Source of the DNA: Halotalea alkalilenta DSM 17697
GTDB lineage: Bacteria; Pseudomonadota; Gammaproteobacteria; Pseudomonadales; Halomonadaceae
Assembly: GCF_000621205.1 (NCBI RefSeq)
Contig: NZ_JHYY01000030.1
Span: 1-64,000 of the forward strand
DNA length: 64,000 nt
Reading direction: 5' to 3'
Under the pieces are notes generated by a model that had not been told where the DNA came from, ran no database searches, and worked only from the letters and a program-made list of their open reading frames with translations. Below, one piece after another: positions 1 through 8,359 of the stretch (position 1 is its first letter; each line of letters begins with the position of its first letter). Both the position numbers and the translations under genes were made by a program.

Positions 1-248
1 ATCTCACGCATCAATTGGCGTTCGCTGCGCACCCCGAACAAGTAGCCGATGAACAAGGCCTTGAACAGCATGACGGGATCGAGCGCGGGGCGGCCATTAT
101 CGGCGCAGTAGAGATGGCGGACCTTGTCGCGGATGAAGGAGAAATCGAGGGTGGCGTCGATGTGACGTAGCAGGTGATCAGACGGCACCAGCTCTTCAAG
201 CGTGACCATTTCGAGCTGATGTTGATGAGGAGAGGGCTCTCGCAGCAC
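1..248 (-). CDS. IS1182-family transposase, N-terminal fragment (cut by window edge)
   Basis: Translation from a GTG at 248 gives 82 residues beginning VLREPSPHQHQLEMVTLEEL and continuing with LRHIDATLDFSFIRDKVRHL and RPALDPVMLFKALFIGYLFG. This is the usual N-terminal (DUF772-like) region of IS1182/IS5-group DDE transposases, which carry out cut-and-paste or copy-out transposition. The catalytic domain is not in the window, so I cannot tell whether the gene is intact. An ATG at about residue 14 (EMVTLEEL) is an alternative start. The frame is open to base 1. Confidence 0.75.
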   Translation of the reverse strand, partial: MLREPSPHQHQLEMVTLEELVPSDHLLRHIDATLDFSFIRDKVRHLYCADNGRPALDPVMLFKALFIGYLFGVRSERQLMRE

Positions 249-283
249 GGCGGCATACTCGCAAAGGGTATGCCTTCATCAAA

Positions 284-315
284 ACAAAGCCCTGGCGGTG
301 AGGCCAGGGCTTTGT
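284..315. terminator. Hairpin inside the IS end
   Basis: A 32-base near-perfect inverted repeat with arms ACAAAGCCCTGGC and GCCAGGGCTTTGT around a short loop, immediately inside the inferred IS terminus. Hairpins at this place in an IS commonly shield the transposase from outside transcription; here it would face read-through from the efflux operon. The function is inferred. Confidence 0.5.
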
Positions 316-326
316 CAGCAGTCTGA

Positions 327-347
327 GGCCACGGCATAGCCGTGGCC
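327..347 (-). terminator. Terminator hairpin downstream of the RND permease
   Basis: Perfect inverted repeat GGCCACGGC-ATA-GCCGTGGCC, 32 bases past the permease stop codon. There is no clear T-run, and the inferred IS end starts one base beyond it. It was probably the original terminator of the efflux operon and the IS target. Confidence 0.55.
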
Positions 348-378
348 CGTAAAGGGTGAAGCGAAAAACGATATGACT

Positions 379-3300
379 TCAGTGGCTGGGCGTCTGCCCT
401 CCAGCTGGCGTCCCGCCGTTCCCGTCGCTTTTCACCTGGTGGTCGGTATCCTTGCCACGCTTCTTCGCCACCCAAACCTGAGCGTGCGCGATCATCGCAT
501 AGCAGGATGGAACGAAGATGCTCGCCAGGATGGCGACCGACAGCATCCCACCCACCACCGTGGTACCGATGTGATGGCTGCTGGTGTCGCTCGCGCCACT
601 GGCCAGCGCCAGGGGCAGTACGCCGAAGATGAACGCGAGCGAGGTCATCACGATGGGACGGAAACGCAGGTGGGCGGATTCGATCGCGGCCTGGGAAATG
701 CTCAAGCCCCGGTCCTTGCGCTGCAGCTCGGCGAACTCGACGATCAGGATCGCGTTCTTCGCCGCCAGCCCCACGACCACCAGCAACCCGACCTCGACGT
801 AGACGCTGACATCGAGCCCTCGCAGGTAGACCGCCACTACCGCGCCGAAGAAGGCGAACGGCACCGCGGTGATGACCGCCAGCGGCGTGGTCCAGCTCTC
901 GTACTGGGCGGCGAGGATCAAAAACACCATCAGCAGGCCGAAGATCACCGCCAGAACCGCAGCGTCCCCGGTGTTGACCTCCTGGTAGGTGGTGCCGGTC
1001 CATTCCATCGTCCAGCCGGTGCCGAGGGTCTCCTGCACCACCTGCTCCATCGCCTCGACCGCCTGGCCCGAGCTGTAGCCGGGAGCCGGACTACCCTGGA
1101 ACTTGGCCGCCGAATAGACGTTGAAGCGGGTCACTACCGAGGGCGCGTTCTGCCGCTCGAGGGTGACGAACTCCGAGATCGGGATCCGGTCACCGGTGGT
1201 GCTGCTGCGCACGTAGATCCGGTTGAGGTCCTCGGGCGTGCTGCGGAAGTCATCCTCGTTCTGCAGGTAGACCTGGAAGTTGCGTCCCTGATAGGTGAAG
1301 TAGTTGACGAACGCGTTACCCAGCGTGCTCGACAGGGTATCGTTCAGATCGGTGAGAGAAACACCGTAGCCGGTCGCCTTCTCCTGGTCGATGCTCGCTC
1401 GATACGACGGTACGCTGACATCAAAGGTGGTGAACACCTGGGCCAGCTCAGGACGCTGGTTGGCCGCCTGCATCACCTTCAGCGACGCCTGGCTGAGCTC
1501 TTCGCTGGACGCGCCCTGCAGCGAGGTCAGGAAACCCTCGAAGCCACCGGTGGTCGAGAGCCCCAGGATCGGCGGCATGTTGAACGCCATCGCGGTACCG
1601 CCTGGCGTGCTCGCTCCCGCCTGCATCACCTGTCCGAGCAGCTGCTCGACCGTGACGTCGCGCTCCTCCCAGGGATTCAGGCTGATGAACATCACGCCAC
1701 GCGCGGTATTGACCGCCTGGGAGAGCATGTCGTAGCCCGCGATCGCCGACACCGAGCTGACGCCCGGCAGCTGTTCGACCTTGTCGCTCAGCGCGGACAT
1801 GTACTCGTTGGTGCGGTCCACCGAGGAGCCGTTGGGCAGGTTGATCGCGGTGATGAACACCCCTTGGTCGGTCTCCGGAATCAGCGTGGTCGGAGACTGC
1901 TCGTAGAGCCAGAACGAGAAGGCGGTGAGCGCAACCATGATCGCGATGGTGGCGATCCAGAAGCGCACGAACAGGCGAACCATCCATAGATAGACCTGGG
2001 TGATCTTCTCGAACACCCGGTCGAATATCTTGAACGGCGCCTTGAGCACCCGGGTCACCACGTTGTCGCGCTGCTCGCTCTTGCGCTGCAGCAGGATCGA
2101 GGACATCGACGGGGTGAAGGTCAGCGCGACCAGCGCGGAGATCGCCACCGATATCGCGATGGTGATCGCGAACTGCTGGTAGATCTGGCCAGTCAAGCCG
2201 CCCAGGAACCCAACCGGCACGAACACCGAGGCCATGATGAACGAGGTCGCGATGATCGGCCCACCCACCTCGCGCATCGCTTCGATGGTCGCGTCGTGGA
2301 TCGAGATCTCATCGTCTTCCTCGATGATCCTCTCGATGTTCTCGACCACCAGGATCGCGTCGTCGACGACGATACCGATCGCAAGGATCATCCCGAACAG
2401 CGAGAGCAGGTTGATCGAGAAGCCGAGCAGGTACATCCCCGCGAAGGTGCCGACCACCGATACCGGCACCACCGACATCGCGATCACCGTGGTGCGCCAG
2501 TTCTGCAGGAACACGAACACGATCACCGCGACCAGCACCAGCGCTTCGATGAAGGTATGGGTCACCGACTCGATCGAGGCATTGATGAACAGCGTGGTGT
2601 CGTAGGGCACCTCGTAATGCAGTCCCGGCGGGAATCGCTGGGACAGATCGGCCATCAGTGCCTTGACCCGCTCGGCGGTCTGCACCGCGTTGGCACCGGG
2701 CTGCTGGTTGATGATGATCGGCGCCATGGCGGCGCCGTTGAGCCGCGCGTCGATGCCGTAGAACGATGCACCCAGCTCGATCCGAGCGACGTCACGCAGA
2801 CGCAGAGACGAACCGTCGGCGTTGGTGCGCAGCAGGATGTTGCGGAACTCTTCCGCCGAGTTGAGTCGACCGCCCGCCGAGATGGTGTAGGTGTAGGCAC
2901 GCGGGTTCGACTGCGGCGCGGCGGCGAGGCTGCCCGCCGGGATCTCGGTGTTCTGCGCCTGGATGGCCGCCGACACCTCGCTTGGGGTCAGGTCGTACTG
3001 GGCAAGCTTGTCCGGGTCCATCCAGATCCGCATGGCGAACTCGCCACCGCCGAGCACCTCGGCCTCACCGACACCTTCGATCTGGCGCAGTTCGTCGATG
3101 ATGTTCAGCGTGGCGTAGTTCTGCATGTAGATGTTGGAGTACTGATCCGAGGTCAGCGATACCAGCATCAGGATATCGCTCGAACGCAGTTCGACATCTA
3201 CCCCCTGGGACTGCACCGACTCGGGCAGCTGGGAGAGCGCGCGTTGTACGCGGTTGTTGACGTTGATCGTGTTGACGTCGCCATCCGAACCGATGGCGAA

Positions 3301-3585
3301 GCTGATCCGCATTTGCATCACGCCGTTGTCGGAGCTGGTCGAGGTCATGTAGAGCACGTTCTCGACGCCGTTGATCTCCTGGGCGATCGGCGCGGCCACC
3401 GTCTCGGCGACGGTCTCGGCGTTCGCCCCCGGGAACGTGGCCTGCACCGAAACCTCGGGCGGCACCACCTCCGGGTACTGGGCGATCGGCAGGACCCGCA
3501 TCGCCATCAACCCGACCAGCGTAATGATGATCGAAATGACGGAGGCGAAGACCGGCCTATTGATGAAGAAGTTGGAAATATTCAT
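379..3585 (-). CDS. RND (HAE1 family) multidrug efflux inner-membrane permease
   Basis: 1068 residues, the normal length for AcrB/MexB/MexF-type proton-drug antiporters that work as trimers in the inner membrane. It begins MNISNFFINRPVFASVISII (first membrane helix), has the large periplasmic porter loops, and carries the proton-relay motif GIVVDDAILVVENIER with Asp408/Asp409 in helix 4. The later GLAAKNAILIVEF holds the conserved helix-10 Lys. It starts 11 bases after the stop of the adaptor gene, so the two form one operon. No outer-membrane channel gene follows; a TolC-like partner must be encoded elsewhere. Substrates cannot be read from sequence. The downstream side is an IS. Confidence 0.93.
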   Translation of the reverse strand: MNISNFFINRPVFASVISIIITLVGLMAMRVLPIAQYPEVVPPEVSVQATFPGANAETVAETVAAPIAQEINGVENVLYMTSTSSDNGVMQMRISFAIGSDGDVNTINVNNRVQRALSQLPESVQSQGVDVELRSSDILMLVSLTSDQYSNIYMQNYATLNIIDELRQIEGVGEAEVLGGGEFAMRIWMDPDKLAQYDLTPSEVSAAIQAQNTEIPAGSLAAAPQSNPRAYTYTISAGGRLNSAEEFRNILLRTNADGSSLRLRDVARIELGASFYGIDARLNGAAMAPIIINQQPGANAVQTAERVKALMADLSQRFPPGLHYEVPYDTTLFINASIESVTHTFIEALVLVAVIVFVFLQNWRTTVIAMSVVPVSVVGTFAGMYLLGFSINLLSLFGMILAIGIVVDDAILVVENIERIIEEDDEISIHDATIEAMREVGGPIIATSFIMASVFVPVGFLGGLTGQIYQQFAITIAISVAISALVALTFTPSMSSILLQRKSEQRDNVVTRVLKAPFKIFDRVFEKITQVYLWMVRLFVRFWIATIAIMVALTAFSFWLYEQSPTTLIPETDQGVFITAINLPNGSSVDRTNEYMSALSDKVEQLPGVSSVSAIAGYDMLSQAVNTARGVMFISLNPWEERDVTVEQLLGQVMQAGASTPGGTAMAFNMPPILGLSTTGGFEGFLTSLQGASSEELSQASLKVMQAANQRPELAQVFTTFDVSVPSYRASIDQEKATGYGVSLTDLNDTLSSTLGNAFVNYFTYQGRNFQVYLQNEDDFRSTPEDLNRIYVRSSTTGDRIPISEFVTLERQNAPSVVTRFNVYSAAKFQGSPAPGYSSGQAVEAMEQVVQETLGTGWTMEWTGTTYQEVNTGDAAVLAVIFGLLMVFLILAAQYESWTTPLAVITAVPFAFFGAVVAVYLRGLDVSVYVEVGLLVVVGLAAKNAILIVEFAELQRKDRGLSISQAAIESAHLRFRPIVMTSLAFIFGVLPLALASGASDTSSHHIGTTVVGGMLSVAILASIFVPSCYAMIAHAQVWVAKKRGKDTDHQVKSDGNGGTPAGGQTPSH

Positions 3586-3596
3586 CCGCGGTCCCG

Positions 3597-4802
3597 TTAC
3601 TCGCTGTCTGCGTCGTCGGAGGACTCGTCCGCGCCCTGCTGGGCGGAGCGCTGGTCAGGGTTGCCATCGAATGGCTGCGGATCGATGCGATCACCGACGC
3701 TGAGGCCGCCGGGATCACTGACGACGACGCGGTCACCGCGCTGCAGGCCTTCGCTGATGATCTGCCAATGACCGGCAATCTCGCCCGGCACCACGGTACG
3801 CGAGGTGATCGAGTTGTTGTCGTCGAGAACGAACAGCTGGGGTCCCATCAGGCCCTGGGTCACCGCGATCTCGGGGACCGCGAAGACGTCGAAGCGCATC
3901 AGGTCGTGGAGCCGGACGCGAACGAACTGCCCGGGCAGGAAGATGCCGTCGGGATTCGCGAAGCGCGCGCGCGCCTGGACGCTGCTGGTGCCCTCGTCGA
4001 CCCGCGCACCGAGGAAGTCGAGGGTTCCCTCGAGCTGAGCGGACTGACGGTCGGCGCTGGGCACCTCGAGGCTCGCCCGGACCGGCGGCGTACCGCTGCG
4101 GCTCTGCTGCTGGCGCAGCTGCATCGCATCCGACTGGGGCATCTGGAAGCGAACCTCGAGAGGATCGAGCGGGGTCACCGTGGCGAGTTCGGTGCCAGGA
4201 CTGACCAGGTTGCCGACGTTGACTTCGTTGAGGCTGACCAACCCGCTGACCGGCGCGCGGACGGTGGTGTAGTCGAGATCGATCTGGGCGCTTTCGAGCG
4301 CGGCGCGAGCCTGCTCGACCGCAGCGCGCGAGGTCTCGTACGTGTTGGATGCGGTGTCACGCTGCTGAGCACTGATCGCACCGCGCTGGAACAACTGCTG
4401 ATAGCGCTGGTTGTCGCGCTGGGCATTGTTCAAGTCGGCCTGAGCACTGGCAAGGTTGGCACGCTGCTGGGCCACCGCGGCGGCGTAGGTGGCACGTTCG
4501 ATGGTGAACAGCAGGTCCCCTTTCTCCACCAGCTGGCCCGCCTGGAAGTGCTGCTCCTCGAGCACGCCCTCGACCCGCGCCAGCACGCTCGCCGCGGTGT
4601 CGCTGCGGATCATCGCCGGATAGGACTTGTCGAGCTCGATGTTTCGCGAGGAGATCTGGTAGACCTGCGCCGGATGGGCGGGAGCCTCCTGCTGACCCTG
4701 CTGCTGTTGCTGATTGCCGTCGTTACCGCAGCCTGCGGTGGCGAGCGCGATGAACCCGGCCAATCCCCACGCCGTGCGCTTGGCTTTGATTATCTGGAGC
4801 AT
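3597..4802 (-). CDS. RND efflux periplasmic adaptor (membrane fusion) lipoprotein
   Basis: 401 residues of the AcrA/MexA (HlyD-like) family, which bridges the RND pump and the outer-membrane channel. The N-terminus has a signal peptide ending in the lipobox LATAGC, so the mature protein should be lipid-anchored at that Cys. A short Gln-rich linker (GNQQQQQGQQ) follows, then the lipoyl half-motif region VLARVEGVLEEQHFQAGQLV, an alpha-hairpin rich in Gln/Ala/Arg (about 95-160), and the second half-motif VRAPVSGLVSLNEVNVGNLV. It is the first gene of the pump operon, transcribed from the promoter at 4923-4952. The ATG at 4802 has AAGG five bases upstream. Confidence 0.93.
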   Translation of the reverse strand: MLQIIKAKRTAWGLAGFIALATAGCGNDGNQQQQQGQQEAPAHPAQVYQISSRNIELDKSYPAMIRSDTAASVLARVEGVLEEQHFQAGQLVEKGDLLFTIERATYAAAVAQQRANLASAQADLNNAQRDNQRYQQLFQRGAISAQQRDTASNTYETSRAAVEQARAALESAQIDLDYTTVRAPVSGLVSLNEVNVGNLVSPGTELATVTPLDPLEVRFQMPQSDAMQLRQQQSRSGTPPVRASLEVPSADRQSAQLEGTLDFLGARVDEGTSSVQARARFANPDGIFLPGQFVRVRLHDLMRFDVFAVPEIAVTQGLMGPQLFVLDDNNSITSRTVVPGEIAGHWQIISEGLQRGDRVVVSDPGGLSVGDRIDPQPFDGNPDQRSAQQGADESSDDADSE

Positions 4803-4922
4803 GATCCCTTCGCTTCTTTATGGAGTGTGCCCAACGGAAGAGTTCGCAGCATCACGGAAGCGGCGATGCCAGACCAAGGTAGCACTAGTGGACGTCTACA
4901 GTGGTGAGAACTTGTGCACGAG

Positions 4923-4952
4923 ATTTTAGATGCAATCATGTATGTATGTAAA
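4923..4952 (-). promoter_or_regulatory. Efflux operon promoter overlapped by a TetR-type operator
   Basis: On the minus strand TTTACA (4952-4947) and TAAAAT (4928-4923) lie 18 bases apart, each 5/6 to the sigma70 consensus. An imperfect 28-base palindrome (4925-4952, 20 of 28 positions symmetric, outer arms TTTA...TAAA) fills the same space and contains TACATACATACATG, very like the AcrR operator half-site. A bound repressor would cover both promoter elements. The adjacent tetR gene is the obvious source. The match is read by eye; binding is inferred. Confidence 0.72.
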
Positions 4953-5001
4953 CCAAGTGCGCTATCATGAACGCAGTACATGCCCAGACGATGGAAGGAC
5001 G

Positions 5002-5613
5002 ATGGCAAGACGCACCAAGGCAGAGGCCGAAGCCACTCGATCGATACTGCTCGACGCAGCCGAGGAGATATTCTTCGAGAAAGGGGTCTCGACAACGTCG
5101 CTCGAACAGATCGCTCGCCGTGCGGGAATGACTCGCGGTGCGGTGTACTGGCATTTCGAGAACAAGGTATCACTGCTGGAAGCGCTGATCGACCAAGCCA
5201 AGCTCCCACTGCAGCAGATGCTCGACGACCTCACCGACGAAGGCCTTCGCGACCATCCGATCGAGGGCTTGAAAGCGCTGCTCAAGCTGGTGATGAGCCG
5301 CTGCGAAGAGCCCCGCTATCGACGCGTATATACCATCATCGTCTATCGCTGCGAATTCTTCGACGAACTATCGTCCACCTGCCGCGAAAAGGATAGCGCC
5401 CGCGACGCTCTGATGCTGATCCAGCGCCAGTTCGAGCGCGCCGACCAGGAAGGACTGCTGGCCGAGGGCGTGCCGCCGGACACGGCGGCACGCTTGGTGC
5501 ATCTGGCGATCATGGGTGCGGTCTACGACTGGCTGCGAGCGCCCGACAGCTATTCGCTCAGCGACGAGGGAGCCCGCGTCATCGATCTATTGTTCTCCCG
5601 CCTCACGGCCTGA
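5002..5613 (+). CDS. TetR/AcrR-family repressor of the adjacent RND pump
   Basis: 203 residues from the ATG at 5002 (MARRTKAEAEATRSILLDAA), chosen because AcrR/TtgR-type proteins begin in this way and AAGG lies just upstream; the frame stays open to 4930. The N-terminal helix-turn-helix is TTSLEQIARRAGMTRGAVYW HFENK (about residues 33-57). The C-terminal ligand domain keeps the AcrR-type pattern (RCEEPRYRRVYTIIVYRCEF). The gene is divergent from the efflux genes, with the palindrome at 4925-4952 in between, so I expect ligand-relieved repression of the pump and probably autoregulation. It converges with fliA, whose stop is 12 bases away. Confidence 0.88.
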   Translation: MARRTKAEAEATRSILLDAAEEIFFEKGVSTTSLEQIARRAGMTRGAVYWHFENKVSLLEALIDQAKLPLQQMLDDLTDEGLRDHPIEGLKALLKLVMSRCEEPRYRRVYTIIVYRCEFFDELSSTCREKDSARDALMLIQRQFERADQEGLLAEGVPPDTAARLVHLAIMGAVYDWLRAPDSYSLSDEGARVIDLLFSRLTA

Positions 5614-5625
5614 CTTCTCTCCCGC

Positions 5626-6360
5626 TCAGCCGGGATGGTGAACGGCGATCCAGTTGCGCAGCTTGACCATCGCGCGCCGGTGGAGCTGGCACACCCTCGA
5701 TTCGGTGACGCCCAGGCGCTCGCCTATCTGGCGCAGGCTCATTCCCTGCAGATGATGGAGCGACAGCGCCTCGCGCTCGCGGGGGTCCTCGAGCGCGACC
5801 AGCGCTTCGCGCAGCAGCCGTTTGCGCTCCTCGTCCAGTAGCCGCTCGTCCGGTCCAGCCGTCGCCCCTACCGGCGGCTCGATCTCGCCGCCGCCCTCCT
5901 CCTGGTAAGCCAGCAATTGACCGCACTGGGCATCGTTCAAGTGGCGCTGGTAGGCGGCCAGCGGAATCTCCATCACCTCAGCGATTTCGCGCTCGCGCAC
6001 AGCGCCTCCGTAGCGTTGCTCCAGGCTCAGGCTGACCCGCTCCGCCTCCCGTGCCTGGCGCCGCACGCTGCGCGGCAGCCAGTCCCGGGAGCGCAGCTCA
6101 TCGAGCATCGCGCCCTGGATGCGGCGACTGGCATAGGTCTCGAAGCAGGCGCCTAGGCTGTCGTCGTAGCGCCGCTCGGCCTCGAGCAGACCGAGCATCC
6201 CGGCCTGGATGAGATCGTCCAGCTCGACACTGAGCGGCAGGCGCGCCTGGACCTGCAATCTACGCGCAGCGCAGCGCACCATCTGCAGCAGTCGCTGATG
6301 GTGTGCGATACGTCCATGAGGGGATGCGGATATGGCGGATGAAGACGAGACGCTGGACAT
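5626..6360 (-). CDS. fliA: Flagellar-type sigma factor (sigma28, FliA family)
   Basis: 244 residues from the ATG at 6360, chosen over an upstream TTG (6372) because GGGAG lies five bases before it. Region 2 contains ELDDLIQAGMLGLLEAERRY and the FliA-typical YASRRIQGAMLDELRSRDWL, followed by PRSVRR. Region 4 is the helix-turn-helix MSLRQIGERLGVTESRVCQL. FliA directs RNA polymerase to late flagellar, chemotaxis and motility promoters. Unusually, no flagellar, chemotaxis or flgM gene is near; the neighbours are tetR and a carboxylate transporter. It could be an orphan FliA paralogue rather than the main sigma28. Confidence 0.85.
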   Translation of the reverse strand: MSSVSSSSAISASPHGRIAHHQRLLQMVRCAARRLQVQARLPLSVELDDLIQAGMLGLLEAERRYDDSLGACFETYASRRIQGAMLDELRSRDWLPRSVRRQAREAERVSLSLEQRYGGAVREREIAEVMEIPLAAYQRHLNDAQCGQLLAYQEEGGGEIEPPVGATAGPDERLLDEERKRLLREALVALEDPREREALSLHHLQGMSLRQIGERLGVTESRVCQLHRRAMVKLRNWIAVHHPG

Positions 6361-6478
6361 GGAGGCTCCCAATGACCGGTGAATGTCATTGGGATTGTCG
6401 AATCGTCGATGACCCGACCAAGGGTCATGAACCGAGGCTTTTGCCTCGTTTCACCGACTCAAGTACCGGGATCCGCGA

Positions 6479-7969
6479 TCAGCTACCGAGCGTCATCGGC
6501 AGCCAATAGTAGACCGCCAGCGTGATCACGATCACCGACAGCAGGTTGAGCCATACCCCGGCGCTCGCCATATCCTTGATTTCGAGCTCCCCCGAACTGA
6601 ACACCGCGGTGTTCGGCGGGGTCGCCACCGGCAGCATGTAGCAGGACCCCGCGGCCAGCGCCACCGCGGCCATCAGCGGCAAGGGATCCATGCCGATCGC
6701 CGCGCCCAGCCCAACGCAGAGGGGCAGCACCAGGTTGGCTACCGCGGTGTTGGAGAGAATCTCGGTCATCGCCAGCACGATCACGGTCAAAAGCGCGATC
6801 ACGATGAAGGCGGTGTAGTTCTCGAGCATCGCCAGCGACTCGCCGATCCAGTCGTTGACCCCCGCCTGGCCGAAGCTGGCCGCCAGCGCCAGGCCTCCGC
6901 CGAACAGGATCAGCACGCCCCACGGCAGCCCACGCATGTCTTCCCATTCGAGGATACGCTCGCCCCGCCTGCGGCTCGGCAGCGCGAAAAGCGCTACCGT
7001 CGCGGCCATCGATACCGCCGCGTCATGGAGAAAACCCAGTCCGATGAATGATTTGAACACCCAGAGGAAGGCAGTGGCGACGAACACCACGGCGACGATC
7101 TTCTCCTCCCGGCCCATCGGCCCGAGGCCAAGGCGCTCCCGCTTGATGAACTCGACGCTGCCGGCGGCCTGGTGAGCGACCCGGAACTTGAGCCGAGTGA
7201 GATAGAAGTAGAGGAACACCAGCATGATCAATGCGACCGGCCCGGCGAACGCGAGCCACTGGGCGAAGGTCACCTCGCGCCCGAGCTGGTCGCGGGCGAG
7301 CGCGGAGAGCACTGCGTTGGGCACCGCGGCGACCAGCGTAGCGAGGCCTCCGATCGTCGCCGTGTAGGCCACGGCGAGCAGCAAGCTCTTGGCGAAACAG
7401 CCCAGGTCGCGCCCGACCAGGATCTCCTTGTCACGCATCTCCCGAATCAACGCTATCGCCACCGGCAGCATCATCAGCGCGGTCGCCGCATTGGAGATGA
7501 ACATGGTCAAAAGCGCGGTCGAGAGCATCACCCCGAACACGATACGGTGGCTGGCGGTGCCGATGGCATCGATGATCGACAGCGCTATGCGCCGATGCAG
7601 GTTCCATTTCTGGATCGCCAGCGCCAGCACGAAGCCGCCCATGTACATGAACACCACCGGATTGCCATAGGCGGGCGCGACCACGTCGATCGGCGCGGCC
7701 TGCAGCAGCGGCATCAGAAACAGCGGGATCAGCGCGGTGGCGGCCATCGGCAGCGCCTCGGTGACCCAATAGACCGCGATCAGCGCGGTGCAGGCGAGCA
7801 CCCCGCGGCCGGCGTGACCGAGCTGCTCCTCGGGCAGTAGCCAATAGACCAGCAGTGCGAGCAGCGGTCCTCCCAAGAGGCCGAACAAGCGGGTGCGGGT
7901 ATAGGCGCCAGGCGGCGTCGCCGATTCCCCACTGGCGTGCTCCGCGCAACGGGTCGTCGAGGTATTCAT
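6479..7969 (-). CDS. DASS-family sodium:dicarboxylate (or sulfate) symporter
   Basis: 496 residues with about 11-13 hydrophobic segments, belonging to the SLC13/DASS (VcINDY) family. The two substrate/sodium signature loops are present: MFISNAATALMMLP (first SNT-type motif, here SNA) and ILSNTAVANLVLP, followed by MLPVATPPNTAVFSSG near the C-terminus. Family members import succinate, malate, fumarate, citrate or sulfate with sodium ions; the substrate cannot be fixed from sequence. It is a single gene with its own upstream region of 390 bases. Confidence 0.87.
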   Translation of the reverse strand: MNTSTTRCAEHASGESATPPGAYTRTRLFGLLGGPLLALLVYWLLPEEQLGHAGRGVLACTALIAVYWVTEALPMAATALIPLFLMPLLQAAPIDVVAPAYGNPVVFMYMGGFVLALAIQKWNLHRRIALSIIDAIGTASHRIVFGVMLSTALLTMFISNAATALMMLPVAIALIREMRDKEILVGRDLGCFAKSLLLAVAYTATIGGLATLVAAVPNAVLSALARDQLGREVTFAQWLAFAGPVALIMLVFLYFYLTRLKFRVAHQAAGSVEFIKRERLGLGPMGREEKIVAVVFVATAFLWVFKSFIGLGFLHDAAVSMAATVALFALPSRRRGERILEWEDMRGLPWGVLILFGGGLALAASFGQAGVNDWIGESLAMLENYTAFIVIALLTVIVLAMTEILSNTAVANLVLPLCVGLGAAIGMDPLPLMAAVALAAGSCYMLPVATPPNTAVFSSGELEIKDMASAGVWLNLLSVIVITLAVYYWLPMTLGS

Positions 7970-8359
7970 CTCAATGATGGCTCCGCTTCTCGATGTCCAG
8001 GCCCGACGCTCGGACGAAAAGGGCGGTTTATACCCGAGGCGAACGAGACGCTACCAGCGATCCACCTACCACTTTCGGCGCAGGCACAAGCTCAGCTAAG
8101 CAACCGTTTTCAGCCATCACACCGTAAAGCCGTGTCCATCCACCGGCCCGTCTCGCTTCCAGCGAGGACCGTGCACCACGAGCTTAAGTAGGATTTAAAC
8201 GAACATCCCGGGCAAGCCGGGTGCCAAGGTCAGGCGCAGGCGACTTGCCGGTGGCTTTGCTGCCGTGCGCGGCTTGGCCGTACAATGGCCGGCCAATACG
8301 CCAAATCACAGCCCCGCCGCCGAATGCGCCGGGGCTCACGCCGAGGGAATACCGGGTAG
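7970..8359. other. Divergent intergenic region between DASS transporter and proS
   Basis: 390 bases without a credible gene. For proS I see a possible -10 TACAAT (8281-8286) with a poor -35 TTGCTG (8257-8262, 18-base spacer). A GGCCGTACAATGGCCGGCC segment and a stretch of inverted CCGGGCAAGCCGGG (about 8209-8222) are the only structured parts. No tRNA or riboswitch recognised. Confidence 0.45.

Larger units (their letters stand above)
1..325 (-). mobile_element. IS1182-type insertion sequence, end portion
   Basis: This is the transposase 5' end plus about 77 bases of terminal sequence; the rest of the element lies outside the window to the left. I place the outer end at 325 because the 15-base sequence TTTGTCAGCAGTCTG (311-325) recurs exactly, in inverse orientation, at 18910-18924 at the edge of a second element. 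In both places it stops one base short of a terminator hairpin. A strong internal hairpin (284-315) lies between this end and the transposase start. The family comes from the transposase fragment; the exact terminus is inferred. Confidence 0.6.

Noticed and set aside
7970-8359. tRNA or riboswitch in the largest promoter gap
   Set aside because: No cloverleaf, no T-loop GGTTCRA-type box and no recognisable aptamer core.
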